A DNA stretch of 64,000 nt, from NCBI GenBank assembly GCA_963783085.1, contig CAWAMJ010000020.1:868001-932000 (forward strand), given 5' to 3'. Shown piece by piece: positions 55,397-64,000 of the stretch; the first letter of the stretch is position 1; each line of letters begins with the position of its first letter. Source of the DNA: CAVYUC01 sp963783085 (GTDB lineage: Bacteria; Bacteroidota; Bacteroidia; Bacteroidales; Prolixibacteraceae). A program made the translations under genes and the position numbers. Under the pieces are notes generated by a model that saw only the letters and a list, made by a program, of their open reading frames with translations, made no database searches and was not told where the DNA came from.

Positions 55397-56557
55397 CTAA
55401 AAATGGTGATAAATGCTTTCCTCGATGTACGGATGGTTTTTCGGAACCAGTCCGGCTTTGGTTAGTGTGGTACCTACTACAAATGCGAACAATCCTGCAA
55501 AACCGATGAACGTACCGATTTCGAGCAATCCGAAGGTAGCTTCACCCAGAATAGCAGGCCAGATGATGTAGTAAAGTTCGGTATACTGCCCAACCATCAG
55601 CAACAGAATAACGGGAAAAATAAACATTTTCCTTCTCGATGATTTTCGCGGCATCAGAACAACGAACGGAACAAACCAGTTGAGGAGAATGTTGGCATAA
55701 AACAACACGCGGAAAACACCGTGCCAGCGTTCAACATAGTAAACGGTTTCCTCCGGTATGTTTCCGTACCAGATGAGCATGAATTCCGCAAAATTGAAAT
55801 AGCCCCAGATAATGCCGGTCATAAAAATGTAGCGCGTGAAGTCGTGCAAATGGCTCCGGTTTAGCAAATCAAATTTTCCAAACCTGAAAAGGATAATTAC
55901 AACGAGCGCAACTATTGACGAACCATGTAAAAAGGCTGCGATAAACATTTTTGCGGCAAAGAGCGTGCTGAACCAGTGTGGCTCAAGCGACATCAGCATA
56001 TCTACTGAAAACACGCTGAATGAAACGGCCAGGAAGAAAATAAATACTTTTGAATAAAATTCCGACCGTTCGAAATAATGCATTCCGCCATATTCATCTT
56101 CCTTTAATGAAAATCGTCGAAGGATTTTCGTCAGCAAAATCCAAACGGCAAAAAATACAACAATCCGAATGAAGAAAAACGTTTCGTTTAAATAGGTTGC
56201 TTTATGGGTTAACAGCAGGTCTTCATGCACCGCTTCCTCGTGCGACCATTCGAAAAGCGAATGCATTCCAAAATAGAGAATGATAAAAAACACCGCGGCA
56301 TAAGGAATATAGGCTGCCATCGATTCGTGAATCCGTTTAAATGCGGCCGACCAGCCCGAACTGGTTATGTATTGGATTGCCCCGAAAAATGCAGCGCCGA
56401 TTGCCACCGACAGGAAATAAAAGTTGTTCAGCAGGTAGTTGGCCCAGGTTCGTTTGGCATCGAAAATAAAACCCAGCACAAACGAAAGCACTCCAATGGC
56501 CATCAGTATATAGGTGATATTTTTAAATTTTTTGGAAAGTACAAGTTTATCTTCCAT
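55397..56557 (-). CDS. actF: alternative complex III, quinone-binding subunit ActF
   Basis: 386 aa, ten hydrophobic segments, with YITSSGWSAAFKRIHESMAAY, SVDMLMSLEPHWFSTLFAAKMF and GNIPEETVYYVERWH, typical of the ActF/ NrfD-like membrane subunit. It binds menaquinol in the second membrane half of ACIII. Last gene of the operon here; the oxidase genes that often follow in Bacteroidota are not found downstream in this window. Confidence 0.92.
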   Translation of the reverse strand: MEDKLVLSKKFKNITYILMAIGVLSFVLGFIFDAKRTWANYLLNNFYFLSVAIGAAFFGAIQYITSSGWSAAFKRIHESMAAYIPYAAVFFIILYFGMHSLFEWSHEEAVHEDLLLTHKATYLNETFFFIRIVVFFAVWILLTKILRRFSLKEDEYGGMHYFERSEFYSKVFIFFLAVSFSVFSVDMLMSLEPHWFSTLFAAKMFIAAFLHGSSIVALVVIILFRFGKFDLLNRSHLHDFTRYIFMTGIIWGYFNFAEFMLIWYGNIPEETVYYVERWHGVFRVLFYANILLNWFVPFVVLMPRKSSRRKMFIFPVILLLMVGQYTELYYIIWPAILGEATFGLLEIGTFIGFAGLFAFVVGTTLTKAGLVPKNHPYIEESIYHHF

Positions 56558-56585
56558 AACCGGTTGCTTTTAAATCTTTCAATAA

Positions 56586-57143
56586 TTATTGTTGCAGGAC
56601 TTCTTTTACGTACATCGCGATTCGCCACCGGTCTTCGGGCCTGATCATCGAGCCATGTTCGCCCATCACGCCGTAACCAACGGTAATTACATGAAATATG
56701 GCTGCCTCGTTGCTCGACATGATTTTGTCGCTGAGCAAACTCGCCGGCGGGTACGTATATTTTTTACTGATGAAAAGCGATCCCTGTCCGTCGCCTTTTT
56801 CGCCGTGGCATTGTTTGCAGTAAATGCCATAAAACCGTTCGCCGCGCTGCAGGTTTTCTTTGGTAAGCTCCAGCGGGTTTGCAAGTGTGGCTGCTGCAAT
56901 CGCGCGGTCTTCGTCGCTTTTTTCATACGGATAGGGCATAAAATCGGTGGGAATCGTTCCCTCCACCGGCGGCTGCATTGTTTTTCCGTCATCGAAAACA
57001 GGATTCGTTGTATACGATTCATAGGCGGCAGAATGTGCCATGTCGTGAAAAAATTCCCAGCCGGTTGTTCGCCGGTTGTAATCGCATGACGACAGCATGG
57101 TTACGACAATAATGAAAAACAGGATGTATTGTATTTTTTTCAT
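56586..57143 (-). CDS. actE: alternative complex III, monohaem cytochrome c subunit ActE
   Basis: 185 aa lipoprotein (lipobox LSSC, Cys20). One haem site CKQCHGEKGDG near residue 109 and an axial Met in GVMGEHGSM. The TGWEFFHDMAHSAAYESY opening is typical of ActE. It passes electrons to the next carrier or oxidase. 28 bp upstream of actF. Confidence 0.95.
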   Translation of the reverse strand: MKKIQYILFFIIVVTMLSSCDYNRRTTGWEFFHDMAHSAAYESYTTNPVFDDGKTMQPPVEGTIPTDFMPYPYEKSDEDRAIAAATLANPLELTKENLQRGERFYGIYCKQCHGEKGDGQGSLFISKKYTYPPASLLSDKIMSSNEAAIFHVITVGYGVMGEHGSMIRPEDRWRIAMYVKEVLQQ

Positions 57144-57154
57144 ATCGAAAACAA

Positions 57155-57661
57155 TTATTCAACTACTCCGTGGGTTCTGAAAATTCCGCTAATAACTTCT
57201 TCTTTTCCGGCGAGTTTTTCCCTGTCGATAACAATCACAAATTTGTCGTCGGTTGCACGGTTGTGAAATATTTCAGGTTCTTTTCCCGGATAAATTTTCG
57301 CCCTTACTGAAAAGGTAAACAACGTTAAAATCGTGACCATAAGAATAGTGGCTACAATGGTAATTACAATAAACGAAGGAAATGAATTGAAAGGTTTTCC
57401 GCCGTACTTTAGCGGCCAGCTAATTACCGCCGCATAATACAGAAAAGCCAGAATTCCGATAACCGAAAAAACGCCGTAAAAAAAGGCAGCGTGTGTAATT
57501 TTCGTTTTTGTTTTCATTCCCAGCAAAATTTCATGCACCGGATAAGGCGTATAAACTTCATCGGGCACAATTCCCTGTTCCTTCACTTTTTCAAAAGCTT
57601 CAACAAGATTATCTTCGTCGGTAAAAACACCTAAAATATACTTCTTATTCATGGTCTGCAT
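57155..57661 (-). CDS. actD: alternative complex III, membrane subunit ActD (DUF3341)
   Basis: 168 aa with two transmembrane segments (about 62-82 and 100-122) and the DUF3341 opening YILGVFTDEDNLVEAFEKV, VYTPYPVHEI. A structural subunit of ACIII. The start overlaps the actC stop by 17 bp. Confidence 0.93.
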   Translation of the reverse strand: MQTMNKKYILGVFTDEDNLVEAFEKVKEQGIVPDEVYTPYPVHEILLGMKTKTKITHAAFFYGVFSVIGILAFLYYAAVISWPLKYGGKPFNSFPSFIVITIVATILMVTILTLFTFSVRAKIYPGKEPEIFHNRATDDKFVIVIDREKLAGKEEVISGIFRTHGVVE

Positions 57662-59030
57662 TTCTTATATGAGCCCTGCGGGGCTTGTTGTATTTAGCCA
57701 CACCTTTAACTTCATGAATCGCAATAATCGGTATAAACCGGAAGAACAGCAATACGCCGGTAAAAAATAATCCCAGGGTGCCGGCAAATAATCCTATTTC
57801 AACCCAGGTGGGAGAGTAGGTTGCCCAGTTGGAGGGCAAATAATCGTGGCTGAGTGAAGTAACAACAATGTTAAACCTTTCGAACCACATCCCGATGTTG
57901 ATGATAATTGAAATGACAAACACCAGCCAGATTCTCCGGCGCACGGATTTAAACCAAAACAACTGGGGTATTACCGCGTTGGAGATGAACATTGCCCAAA
58001 ACTGAAATGCATATTCGCCAAAAATCCGCACTTTAAAAAACATATACAGTTCGTATTCGGAACCGGAATACCAGGCAAGAAAAATTTCGGTCAGATACGC
58101 TGTTCCCATAATCAGGGAAACAAATGTGAGTACCCGGCAAATGGCATCGATGTGCGAATCAGTTACATAATCGTTCATTTTATAAAGTACGCGCATTAAA
58201 ACCACCAGTGTTAGCACCATGGCGAAACCGGAAAAAATTGCCCCCACAACAAAATAGGGCGGGAAAATAGTGGTGTGCCAGCCCGGTATCACTGAAACGG
58301 CAAAGTCCGTAGCAACAATTGAATGTACAGACACTACCAATACAGCGGCAATGCCGCCAAGAACAAAAGCCAGCGCCTCGTAGCGCAGCCATTCTTTGCT
58401 GGCGCCGGTCCATCCAAATGAGAAAAAGCCGTAAACCGCCCGTTTAATTTTCGATTTGGTGGTATCGCGAATCGTCGCAAAATCAGGAACCATTCCAAAA
58501 TACCAGAAACTGGCTGAAATAAGTAGGTATGCCGAAATAGCTACAAAGTCCCAAAACAAAGGCGAATTGAAATTCACCCACAATGGACCGCGACTGTTCG
58601 GATAGGGAAAAATATAGAAAAACAACCACGGCCTTCCCATGTGCAGCAGCGGGAATAAACTGGCGCAAATAACTGCCACAACGGTCATCGCTTCGGCGGC
58701 GCGGTTAATGGCAGTTCTCCATTTTTGGCGCAGGATAAGCAGGAAAATTGAAAATGCGGTTCCGGCATGCCCGATTCCAATCCACCATACAAAATTGATA
58801 ATTGCCCATCCCCATGCGTTGGTGTTGTGTACTCCCCAGGTGCCAATGCCTGTTGTTACCGTGATATATATCGCATAGAGGCCGTATCCCAGACTTCCAA
58901 CGCTGATTGCAAACGCAATGTACCACCAGAGGGGTGTTTTGTCATTAAGCGGAGCGGTTATCTCCCGCGACATCTGTGCAAAATTCTTATCCCCTTCAAT
59001 GAGTTTTCCGCGTACCTCAGTTTTATACAT
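57645..59030 (-). CDS. actC: alternative complex III, NrfD/PsrC-like subunit ActC
   Basis: 461 aa, ten hydrophobic segments: WWIGIGHAGTAFSIFLLILR, MTVVAVICASLFPLLHMGRPW, SIVATDFAVSVIPGWHTTIFPPYFVVGAI. It holds the main quinol-binding site and proton path of the complex. 14 bp after actB. Confidence 0.95.
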   Translation of the reverse strand: MYKTEVRGKLIEGDKNFAQMSREITAPLNDKTPLWWYIAFAISVGSLGYGLYAIYITVTTGIGTWGVHNTNAWGWAIINFVWWIGIGHAGTAFSIFLLILRQKWRTAINRAAEAMTVVAVICASLFPLLHMGRPWLFFYIFPYPNSRGPLWVNFNSPLFWDFVAISAYLLISASFWYFGMVPDFATIRDTTKSKIKRAVYGFFSFGWTGASKEWLRYEALAFVLGGIAAVLVVSVHSIVATDFAVSVIPGWHTTIFPPYFVVGAIFSGFAMVLTLVVLMRVLYKMNDYVTDSHIDAICRVLTFVSLIMGTAYLTEIFLAWYSGSEYELYMFFKVRIFGEYAFQFWAMFISNAVIPQLFWFKSVRRRIWLVFVISIIINIGMWFERFNIVVTSLSHDYLPSNWATYSPTWVEIGLFAGTLGLFFTGVLLFFRFIPIIAIHEVKGVAKYNKPRRAHIRNADHE

Positions 59031-59044
59031 AAGCGTTTATTTAA

Positions 59045-61987
59045 TTATGCATTTTTATTTCTTACCTGTGTTAGATATCCTACTGACGGCAATGTGTGCA
59101 ATTGTTCGAGCAGGTGGTAATTTCTCGGATTTTTAAACAGCTTCGAAATTTTACTGTTTTCATCGTTCAAATCTCCAAAAACCAACGCATTCGAGGGGCA
59201 CGACTGAACGCAGGCGGGTTGTATTTCGCCGTCTTCCAGCGGCCGGCCGTCAACTTTTGCCGCTATTTTTTTCTCCTGAATGCGTTGAACGCAGAACGAG
59301 CATTTTTCAACTACCCCGCGTGAACGAACAGTTACATCCGGGTTCAGCACCATTCTTCCCAGTTCACTGTTTGCATGGAAGTCGAATTCATCGTTGTTTA
59401 CATACTGAAACCAGTTGAACCGGCGAACCCTGTACGGACAATTGTTGACACAGTATTTTGTGCCTACGCAGCGGTTGTAAGCCATTTGATTTAATCCTTC
59501 CTGGCTGTGCGGGGTTGCTGAAACCGGGCACACATTTTCGCACGGGGCATTGTCGCAATGCTGGCACATTACCGGCTGGTGAAAAACCTCCGGGTTTTCC
59601 GGATCGTTTGAATAGTAGCGGTCAACCCGTATCCAGTGCATAATCCTGCGATTTCGCACCTGTTCTTTACCAACCACCTGAATATTATTTTCGGCCTGGC
59701 ATGCGATGGCACAATTACCGCAGCCGATGCAGGATGTTAAATCCACTGCCATTCCCCAGTGATGGCCGGTAAATTCCGGTTTCGGATACAACGAAACCTG
59801 GTGTTCCATATTAACCTCGTGTATTTCATTTCCTGAAGAAGGTTTTTCCTGCCAGTTTTTATAGGTGGTATCCCTAACAATCGGACGCCCTTCCATGGAA
59901 TAATGAGTTTGCGAAAGCGCCAGTTCGTGTGTTTTTTCAGTGGTATTGATTTGTGCATCTTCAAGCCAGTACTTTTTCGCGCCGTTTTCAATTTTTGTGA
60001 GTGCAAACATATTTTTGCCTACACCTTCGCCCACTTTTCCGGCGATTTTTCGTCCGTAGCCGAGCGCAACCGAAATCGTTCCGTTCGCTTGTCCGGGTTG
60101 AATAAATAAGGGGAGTTCAACATCATTTACTGTAATTACGCTTTCATTTACCAATCCGTTTTCTTCTGCCCATTTCACAGGCACCGATGCATAATTGTCC
60201 CAACTGATTTTTGCTACCGGATCGGGTAGTTCCTGCAACCATGGATTGTTGGCGAAACTTCCGTTTACCATAGCCACCGTTTCATAGAATGCCACCTCCC
60301 ATTCGCCCGGCGCTGGTTTGGCTGCTTTCAATGCATCCTGCAACCCATTGTTTGAATACGAAGGCGCACTGCCGGATGGCATTTCAGGTTCGAATATTCC
60401 TTTTTGCAAGGTTTCGTTCCAAAAGAGGCGGTATTCCCGGGAATCAGGAAATTGTGAAAAAACTGTATCCTGCCAGTGGCGGATGAGAAAATAATAATAA
60501 TCTGGTTCTGCTTCGCCGCCCCATCGGGTCAGCGTTTCCTGCACCGGGCGGCTGTCGAACAACTTTTGTATGGCAGGTTGAGCAAGGCTGAACTTTCCGG
60601 TTTTGGGTTCGGCATCGTTCCAGGCTTCCAGATAATGTGGTTCCGGACAAACATAACTGCACAATGCCGTGGTTTCATTTATTCTGTCGGAAAATGAAAC
60701 TGAAAGGTTCAGCTCATTAAAAGCACCGGCTATTTCTTCTCCGCGCGGATGAGAGTAAACCGGGTTCACTCCCCAGCACATTACACCCGACACCTGTCGC
60801 TTCAGCAATTCATCCAGAAAAGATTCGAATTCGCTGTCGATTCCCTGCCGCGTGTTCAGCGTAACCGAAGTATCGATGGTTGAACCATAATTTCCCAGCA
60901 GGTTGTTGATTGCATTTACAATCAATTGAATGTTGTAATCGTTGCTGCCGGAAATCACAATGGATTTTCCTTCATTTTCGAGTAAGTCTTCAACAAGTCC
61001 GCTTAAATCGAATGAACTCTCAGGAATGGAAACTTCAGGTTGCCCTTTGGCTTTTAACAAACTGCTGTACAGTGAAGCCAGGATTTCCCCTTCTTCAGAA
61101 GGGCGGATGGGAAAACGAATGTCTGCATTGGAGCCGGTAACAGTCATTCCCGATTCAAACTGATAATGCCGGTTCATTTCATCGGAGGAGGAATACAATT
61201 TTCTGCCTGAAGAATAATCTTTTGCATATTCTACAGGCGAAAGCCAGGTTCCGAGAAAATCGGCGGCAAAACTCACAATAACTTTGGCTTTGTTGAACCG
61301 GTAATCGGGAATGAACGCTTTTCCGAAACTTAATTCATTGGCTTTTAATATTCCGGTTGCGGAAACTTCATCGTATTGCAGCCAGTTTACGTTTGGGAAA
61401 GCCGTTGTAAACCGGTTGATGATTTCTTTGGTTGCCGGAGAAATAATGGTGGAGGTCAGCAAAACCACTTTTTTATTTGCCTGTTTCATCTGGTTCAACT
61501 GTTCCATAATTTCGGAATCAATTTCATCCCAGGTTGCCGGCTCGTTATCCCGCAACGGAGTTTTAAACCGGGCATCATCATAAAGGTTTAATACAGAGGC
61601 CTGCACGCGGGCAGAAGTTCCCTGCTGCGAAATGGACGATAACTTATTTCCTTCGATTTTTATTGGCCGGCCATCGCGGACTTTCACCAAAACACTGCAG
61701 TATTCGTTGGCATCGAAGTAAGTAGAGGCGTAATAACTGGCTACTCCGGGAGTAACTTCCTCCGGTTTTATAAGGTAAGGAATGGCTTTATCCACCGGTT
61801 TTTTACAACTCACGGCCACCGCGGCTGCCGCGATACTAAAACCAAAAGTTTTCAGGAAATCCCGTCTGGACGCACCGGCACTTTTTTGTGCTACGGCACG
61901 TTTTGCATCCAGTTCCAGCTTTAACTCCGTTTTTTTAAATGTTGCCGGATCTTTTAATTCTTCAACGCTTCTCCAATATTGTGTCAT
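59045..61987 (-). CDS. actB: alternative complex III, Fe-S/molybdopterin-like subunit ActB
   Basis: 980 aa. A twin-arginine-like leader SRRDFLKTFGFSIAAAAVAV with Cys following (lipobox VAVSC near residue 59). Residues ~70-690 are the cofactor-free molybdopterin-oxidoreductase-like domain. The C-terminal part has ferredoxin-type Cys clusters: SCIGCGNCAIACQAEN, MCQHCDNAPCENVCPVSATP, CVGTKYCVNNCPY, and CSFCVQRIQ..CVQSCPSN, three to four Fe-S clusters. It carries electrons from the quinol site to the haem subunits. 47 bp after actA. Confidence 0.95.
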   Translation of the reverse strand: MTQYWRSVEELKDPATFKKTELKLELDAKRAVAQKSAGASRRDFLKTFGFSIAAAAVAVSCKKPVDKAIPYLIKPEEVTPGVASYYASTYFDANEYCSVLVKVRDGRPIKIEGNKLSSISQQGTSARVQASVLNLYDDARFKTPLRDNEPATWDEIDSEIMEQLNQMKQANKKVVLLTSTIISPATKEIINRFTTAFPNVNWLQYDEVSATGILKANELSFGKAFIPDYRFNKAKVIVSFAADFLGTWLSPVEYAKDYSSGRKLYSSSDEMNRHYQFESGMTVTGSNADIRFPIRPSEEGEILASLYSSLLKAKGQPEVSIPESSFDLSGLVEDLLENEGKSIVISGSNDYNIQLIVNAINNLLGNYGSTIDTSVTLNTRQGIDSEFESFLDELLKRQVSGVMCWGVNPVYSHPRGEEIAGAFNELNLSVSFSDRINETTALCSYVCPEPHYLEAWNDAEPKTGKFSLAQPAIQKLFDSRPVQETLTRWGGEAEPDYYYFLIRHWQDTVFSQFPDSREYRLFWNETLQKGIFEPEMPSGSAPSYSNNGLQDALKAAKPAPGEWEVAFYETVAMVNGSFANNPWLQELPDPVAKISWDNYASVPVKWAEENGLVNESVITVNDVELPLFIQPGQANGTISVALGYGRKIAGKVGEGVGKNMFALTKIENGAKKYWLEDAQINTTEKTHELALSQTHYSMEGRPIVRDTTYKNWQEKPSSGNEIHEVNMEHQVSLYPKPEFTGHHWGMAVDLTSCIGCGNCAIACQAENNIQVVGKEQVRNRRIMHWIRVDRYYSNDPENPEVFHQPVMCQHCDNAPCENVCPVSATPHSQEGLNQMAYNRCVGTKYCVNNCPYRVRRFNWFQYVNNDEFDFHANSELGRMVLNPDVTVRSRGVVEKCSFCVQRIQEKKIAAKVDGRPLEDGEIQPACVQSCPSNALVFGDLNDENSKISKLFKNPRNYHLLEQLHTLPSVGYLTQVRNKNA

Positions 61988-62034
61988 ATTCTGATATTAC
62001 TTTCTTTTCGATGTTGAACTTTTGAATTCGGTAT

Positions 62035-63279
62035 TTAATAGTGGCACCGCATGCAATCATTCGCACCAATATCTGCGGCAGTGATGGAATCGATGCGCCC
62101 GGCCTTCAAATCCTCGTGAAGTTTAATATAATCATCGTAATAATCATTATCGCGGAAATGCACCTGTGTTTCGCGATGGCAATTGACACACCAGCCCATT
62201 GAAAGGTCGCTGTGCTGCCGCATGATGTTCATTTCTTCCACCGGGCCGTGGCACTGTTTGCAATCCAGTTTTGCCGAACCAACATGTACGGCGTGGCTGA
62301 AAAATACGTGGTCGGGCAGGTTGTGTATCCTGTTCCATTCAATATTTTTTCCGTTTTCCACAGCATCTACCACTTTGGCAATTTCAAATTTTCCGCTGTG
62401 CGAACCTTCGCGAATAATAATATGGCAGTTCATGCACAAGGCAGTTGCCGGAATCCCTGCTGACTTGCTCCTTTCGGCGGTGGTATGGCAATACATGCAT
62501 TCAATGCCGTTTTCCCCGGCATGTATCCGGTGCGAAAATTTTACCGGCTGGTCAGGCGCATAGTTTTCCTGCCGGCCAAGTTTGATGGCATCCGTAATTA
62601 GCATTCTCGCCTGCAATCCTAAAGCTATCATTAGTATAATTACCGGAATTACCGCGTATTTCATTTTTTTGAAAAACAGCAATTCCAGGATGGCCCACGT
62701 AATAACTGCGCCAAGAAACAGGAACAATAAAAAGTTATTGATACTGGGCTTTTGAGCAGCCGGTCCTTCAATCGCCAGATCGTCGAGGTATGTTTTCACC
62801 ATTTTTAAATCTTCATCGGCAATATTCAGATTTTGGTGGGCGGCTTCAATTTTTGTTCCCGATGGATCCATTACAGCCTGCTGAAAAGAGGCAAAATCCT
62901 TGTCGGCAAATTTTTTCGCAATATCCATTGCCGATGGATTCCAGTTCAGGGTATCGACTGGTTTTAAATAGTGGCAGGAAACACATGATTCGTATTTCCT
63001 GTCGAACGGCAAAATACCCAGGAAAAACCGTTTTCCACGTTTGATTTCTTCTTCCACGTTGCCTTCAATCGCATGGGCAACCGCTTCCGCATGCTGTGCT
63101 GTGGTGTCTTCGGTAAGTTCGCTGAGGGTATCAGGTGTTGCCGCTGTATCCAAACCCGGTTCAATGGTATCTTGTGAAAAAGCAGGATACGTAAAAAGAA
63201 TTAAAGAAATTAAAACAAAATGGAAAATATTAGCTTGTAGCAACCTGATATTTGTTTTTCCAAAGAAAGATTCACTCAT
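62035..63279 (-). CDS. actA: alternative complex III, multihaem cytochrome c subunit ActA
   Basis: 414 aa from the ATG at 63279 (a TTG at 63303 is also in frame). Signal peptide (VLISLILFTYPAFS-Q), two inner transmembrane segments near residues 190-235, and six CxxCH motifs: CVSCH, CMYCH, CMNCH, CKQCH, CVNCH and a C-terminal CMRCHY. ActA is described as pentahaem; the N-terminal CVSCH is separate from the other five. First gene of the operon. Confidence 0.93.
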   Translation of the reverse strand: MSESFFGKTNIRLLQANIFHFVLISLILFTYPAFSQDTIEPGLDTAATPDTLSELTEDTTAQHAEAVAHAIEGNVEEEIKRGKRFFLGILPFDRKYESCVSCHYLKPVDTLNWNPSAMDIAKKFADKDFASFQQAVMDPSGTKIEAAHQNLNIADEDLKMVKTYLDDLAIEGPAAQKPSINNFLLFLFLGAVITWAILELLFFKKMKYAVIPVIILMIALGLQARMLITDAIKLGRQENYAPDQPVKFSHRIHAGENGIECMYCHTTAERSKSAGIPATALCMNCHIIIREGSHSGKFEIAKVVDAVENGKNIEWNRIHNLPDHVFFSHAVHVGSAKLDCKQCHGPVEEMNIMRQHSDLSMGWCVNCHRETQVHFRDNDYYDDYIKLHEDLKAGRIDSITAADIGANDCMRCHY

Positions 63280-63695
63280 TCTGCTCAGTTTAGTTTTTAA
63301 CAACCTGGTTCGCTTTTTTTTTTGACAAAAGACTTAACAAAGATTACCTGCAAAGGTTTCTAAATATACTTAAAAATTTTTGGTTGGAGGTTATTTTTAC
63401 CGCGTCATTCTTGCTGAATTTTGTTGTTGTTTGATCGGTGAATATTTGATTTCCATAAGTTTACTTTTTCCAATATTATCTCCACATGTTCATCATAAAA
63501 TTTTCAATTCCGATGATCGTTTTGCGGATTTGTTTAATGGCAAAATGACATGATTTTGACGCTGGGAAAATACCTGTTATTTTGGCTGGATTCTAAATGG
63601 TTTTGTTTAAATAATTTGTTAATTTTGAACAATGGTCATCTGATATGTGACAAAATATCACACTGTAAATTCATAAATCGTTTTTAAAATACGTT
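63280..63695. other. promoter region between actA and the response-regulator gene
   Basis: No gene. AT-rich; it should hold the actA operon promoter (minus) and that of the regulator (plus). TTTGCAGGTAATCTTTG on the minus strand near 63339-63355 is close to, but not exactly, a TAnnTTTG element. A TGACAAAATATCACA stretch near 63647 might be a regulator site. Confidence 0.4.
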
Positions 63696-64000
63696 TTGGC
63701 TGAAACAAATAATTATAAGATATTATTGGTTGACGACGAACCTGAAGCCCGTTCACTGTTAAAATCACTGCTGAATGAGATTCGTTATGTGGAGGTAATT
63801 GGTGAAGCCGATTGCGCCGAAGAAGCCATGTATAAACTTATCGAATTTTATCCGGATGCGGTTTTTATGGACATAAGCATGCCGGGGAAAACTGGTATGG
63901 AATTTATTGAATTGGTAAAAAAAAGAAACATCGACGTACAGGTGGTATTTATTTCAGCCCACAAAGAATATGCGGTTCAATCCATTCGAAATGAGGTTTA
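63696..64000 (+). CDS. response regulator (receiver domain), cut by window edge
   Basis: At least 101 codons from a TTG at 63696; a stop lies upstream and no ATG in between. A CheY-like receiver: ILLVDDEPEARSLLKSLLNE (acidic pair), phospho-Asp in VFMDISMPGKTG (near residue 60), VVFISAHKEYAVQSI. The last phrase is usual for LytTR-type regulators, whose DNA-binding domain would be beyond the edge. Confidence 0.75.
   Translation, partial: MAETNNYKILLVDDEPEARSLLKSLLNEIRYVEVIGEADCAEEAMYKLIEFYPDAVFMDISMPGKTGMEFIELVKKRNIDVQVVFISAHKEYAVQSIRNEV

Noticed and set aside
1..64000. tRNA or rRNA genes
   Set aside because: I found no cloverleaf-like sequence with TTCGA-type T loops or rRNA stretches in the intergenic regions, though a covariance search would be needed to be certain.

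Overview
The window looks like chromosomal DNA of a Bacteroidota bacterium, probably a Marinilabiliales/Prolixibacteraceae-like marine or sediment lineage; this is inference from gene content, since there is no 16S rRNA here. Support comes from a complete alternative complex III operon (actA-F), a TonB-dependent receptor with a carboxypeptidase-like N-terminal domain, many lipobox lipoproteins, and several TAnnTTTG promoter elements of the Bacteroidota type.

Left part (1-15.99 kb): ordinary metabolism and envelope genes. These are a PEP/pyruvate-binding multidomain protein followed by a LuxR regulator whose receiver lacks the phospho-aspartate, NADP-type glutamate dehydrogenase, a cupin, an FMN glutamate-synthase-like protein, an acyltransferase, a YihY/BrkB membrane protein, a HEPN/nucleotidyltransferase pair, an EcsC protein, an intact IS4-type insertion sequence with a 9-bp target duplication, and an SDR-like protein.

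Accessory part (16.0-33.4 kb): a tandem duplication with a period of about 2.42 kb carries a hairpin-rich repeat (here called R), a hybrid-free sensor histidine kinase, a CCCGGAA heptamer tract and broken vsr endonuclease starts. An ISNCY-type element sits in one copy, and the other copy shows the empty site. Next comes an AT-rich, heavily frameshifted island recognisable as a DNA phosphorothioation (Dnd) locus: dndC, dndD, a dndE-HerA fusion, a GIY-YIG nuclease, a DGQHR-type (DndB-like) protein and an HNH-associated head domain. After it come a second nucleotidyltransferase/HEPN pair, an HNH nuclease fragment, a DUF559 nuclease and a 100-bp tandem repeat.

Middle part (33.4-46.2 kb): a serine hydrolase, an Ig-like lipoprotein with a duplicated 3' fragment, a sensor kinase, a metallophosphoesterase, a second DUF559 nuclease sitting between two arrays of three ~240-bp palindrome-rich direct repeats, a di-haem cytochrome c peroxidase, an MlrC-type M81 peptidase and a PqiA-like membrane protein.

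Right part (46.2-64 kb): two paralogous lipoproteins, thiol peroxidase, cysteine synthase, a NatAB-like ABC exporter, a TonB-dependent receptor broken by two single-base shifts, the actABCDEF operon on the minus strand (quinol oxidation and electron delivery to cytochrome c/terminal oxidase), and the start of a response regulator cut by the window edge.
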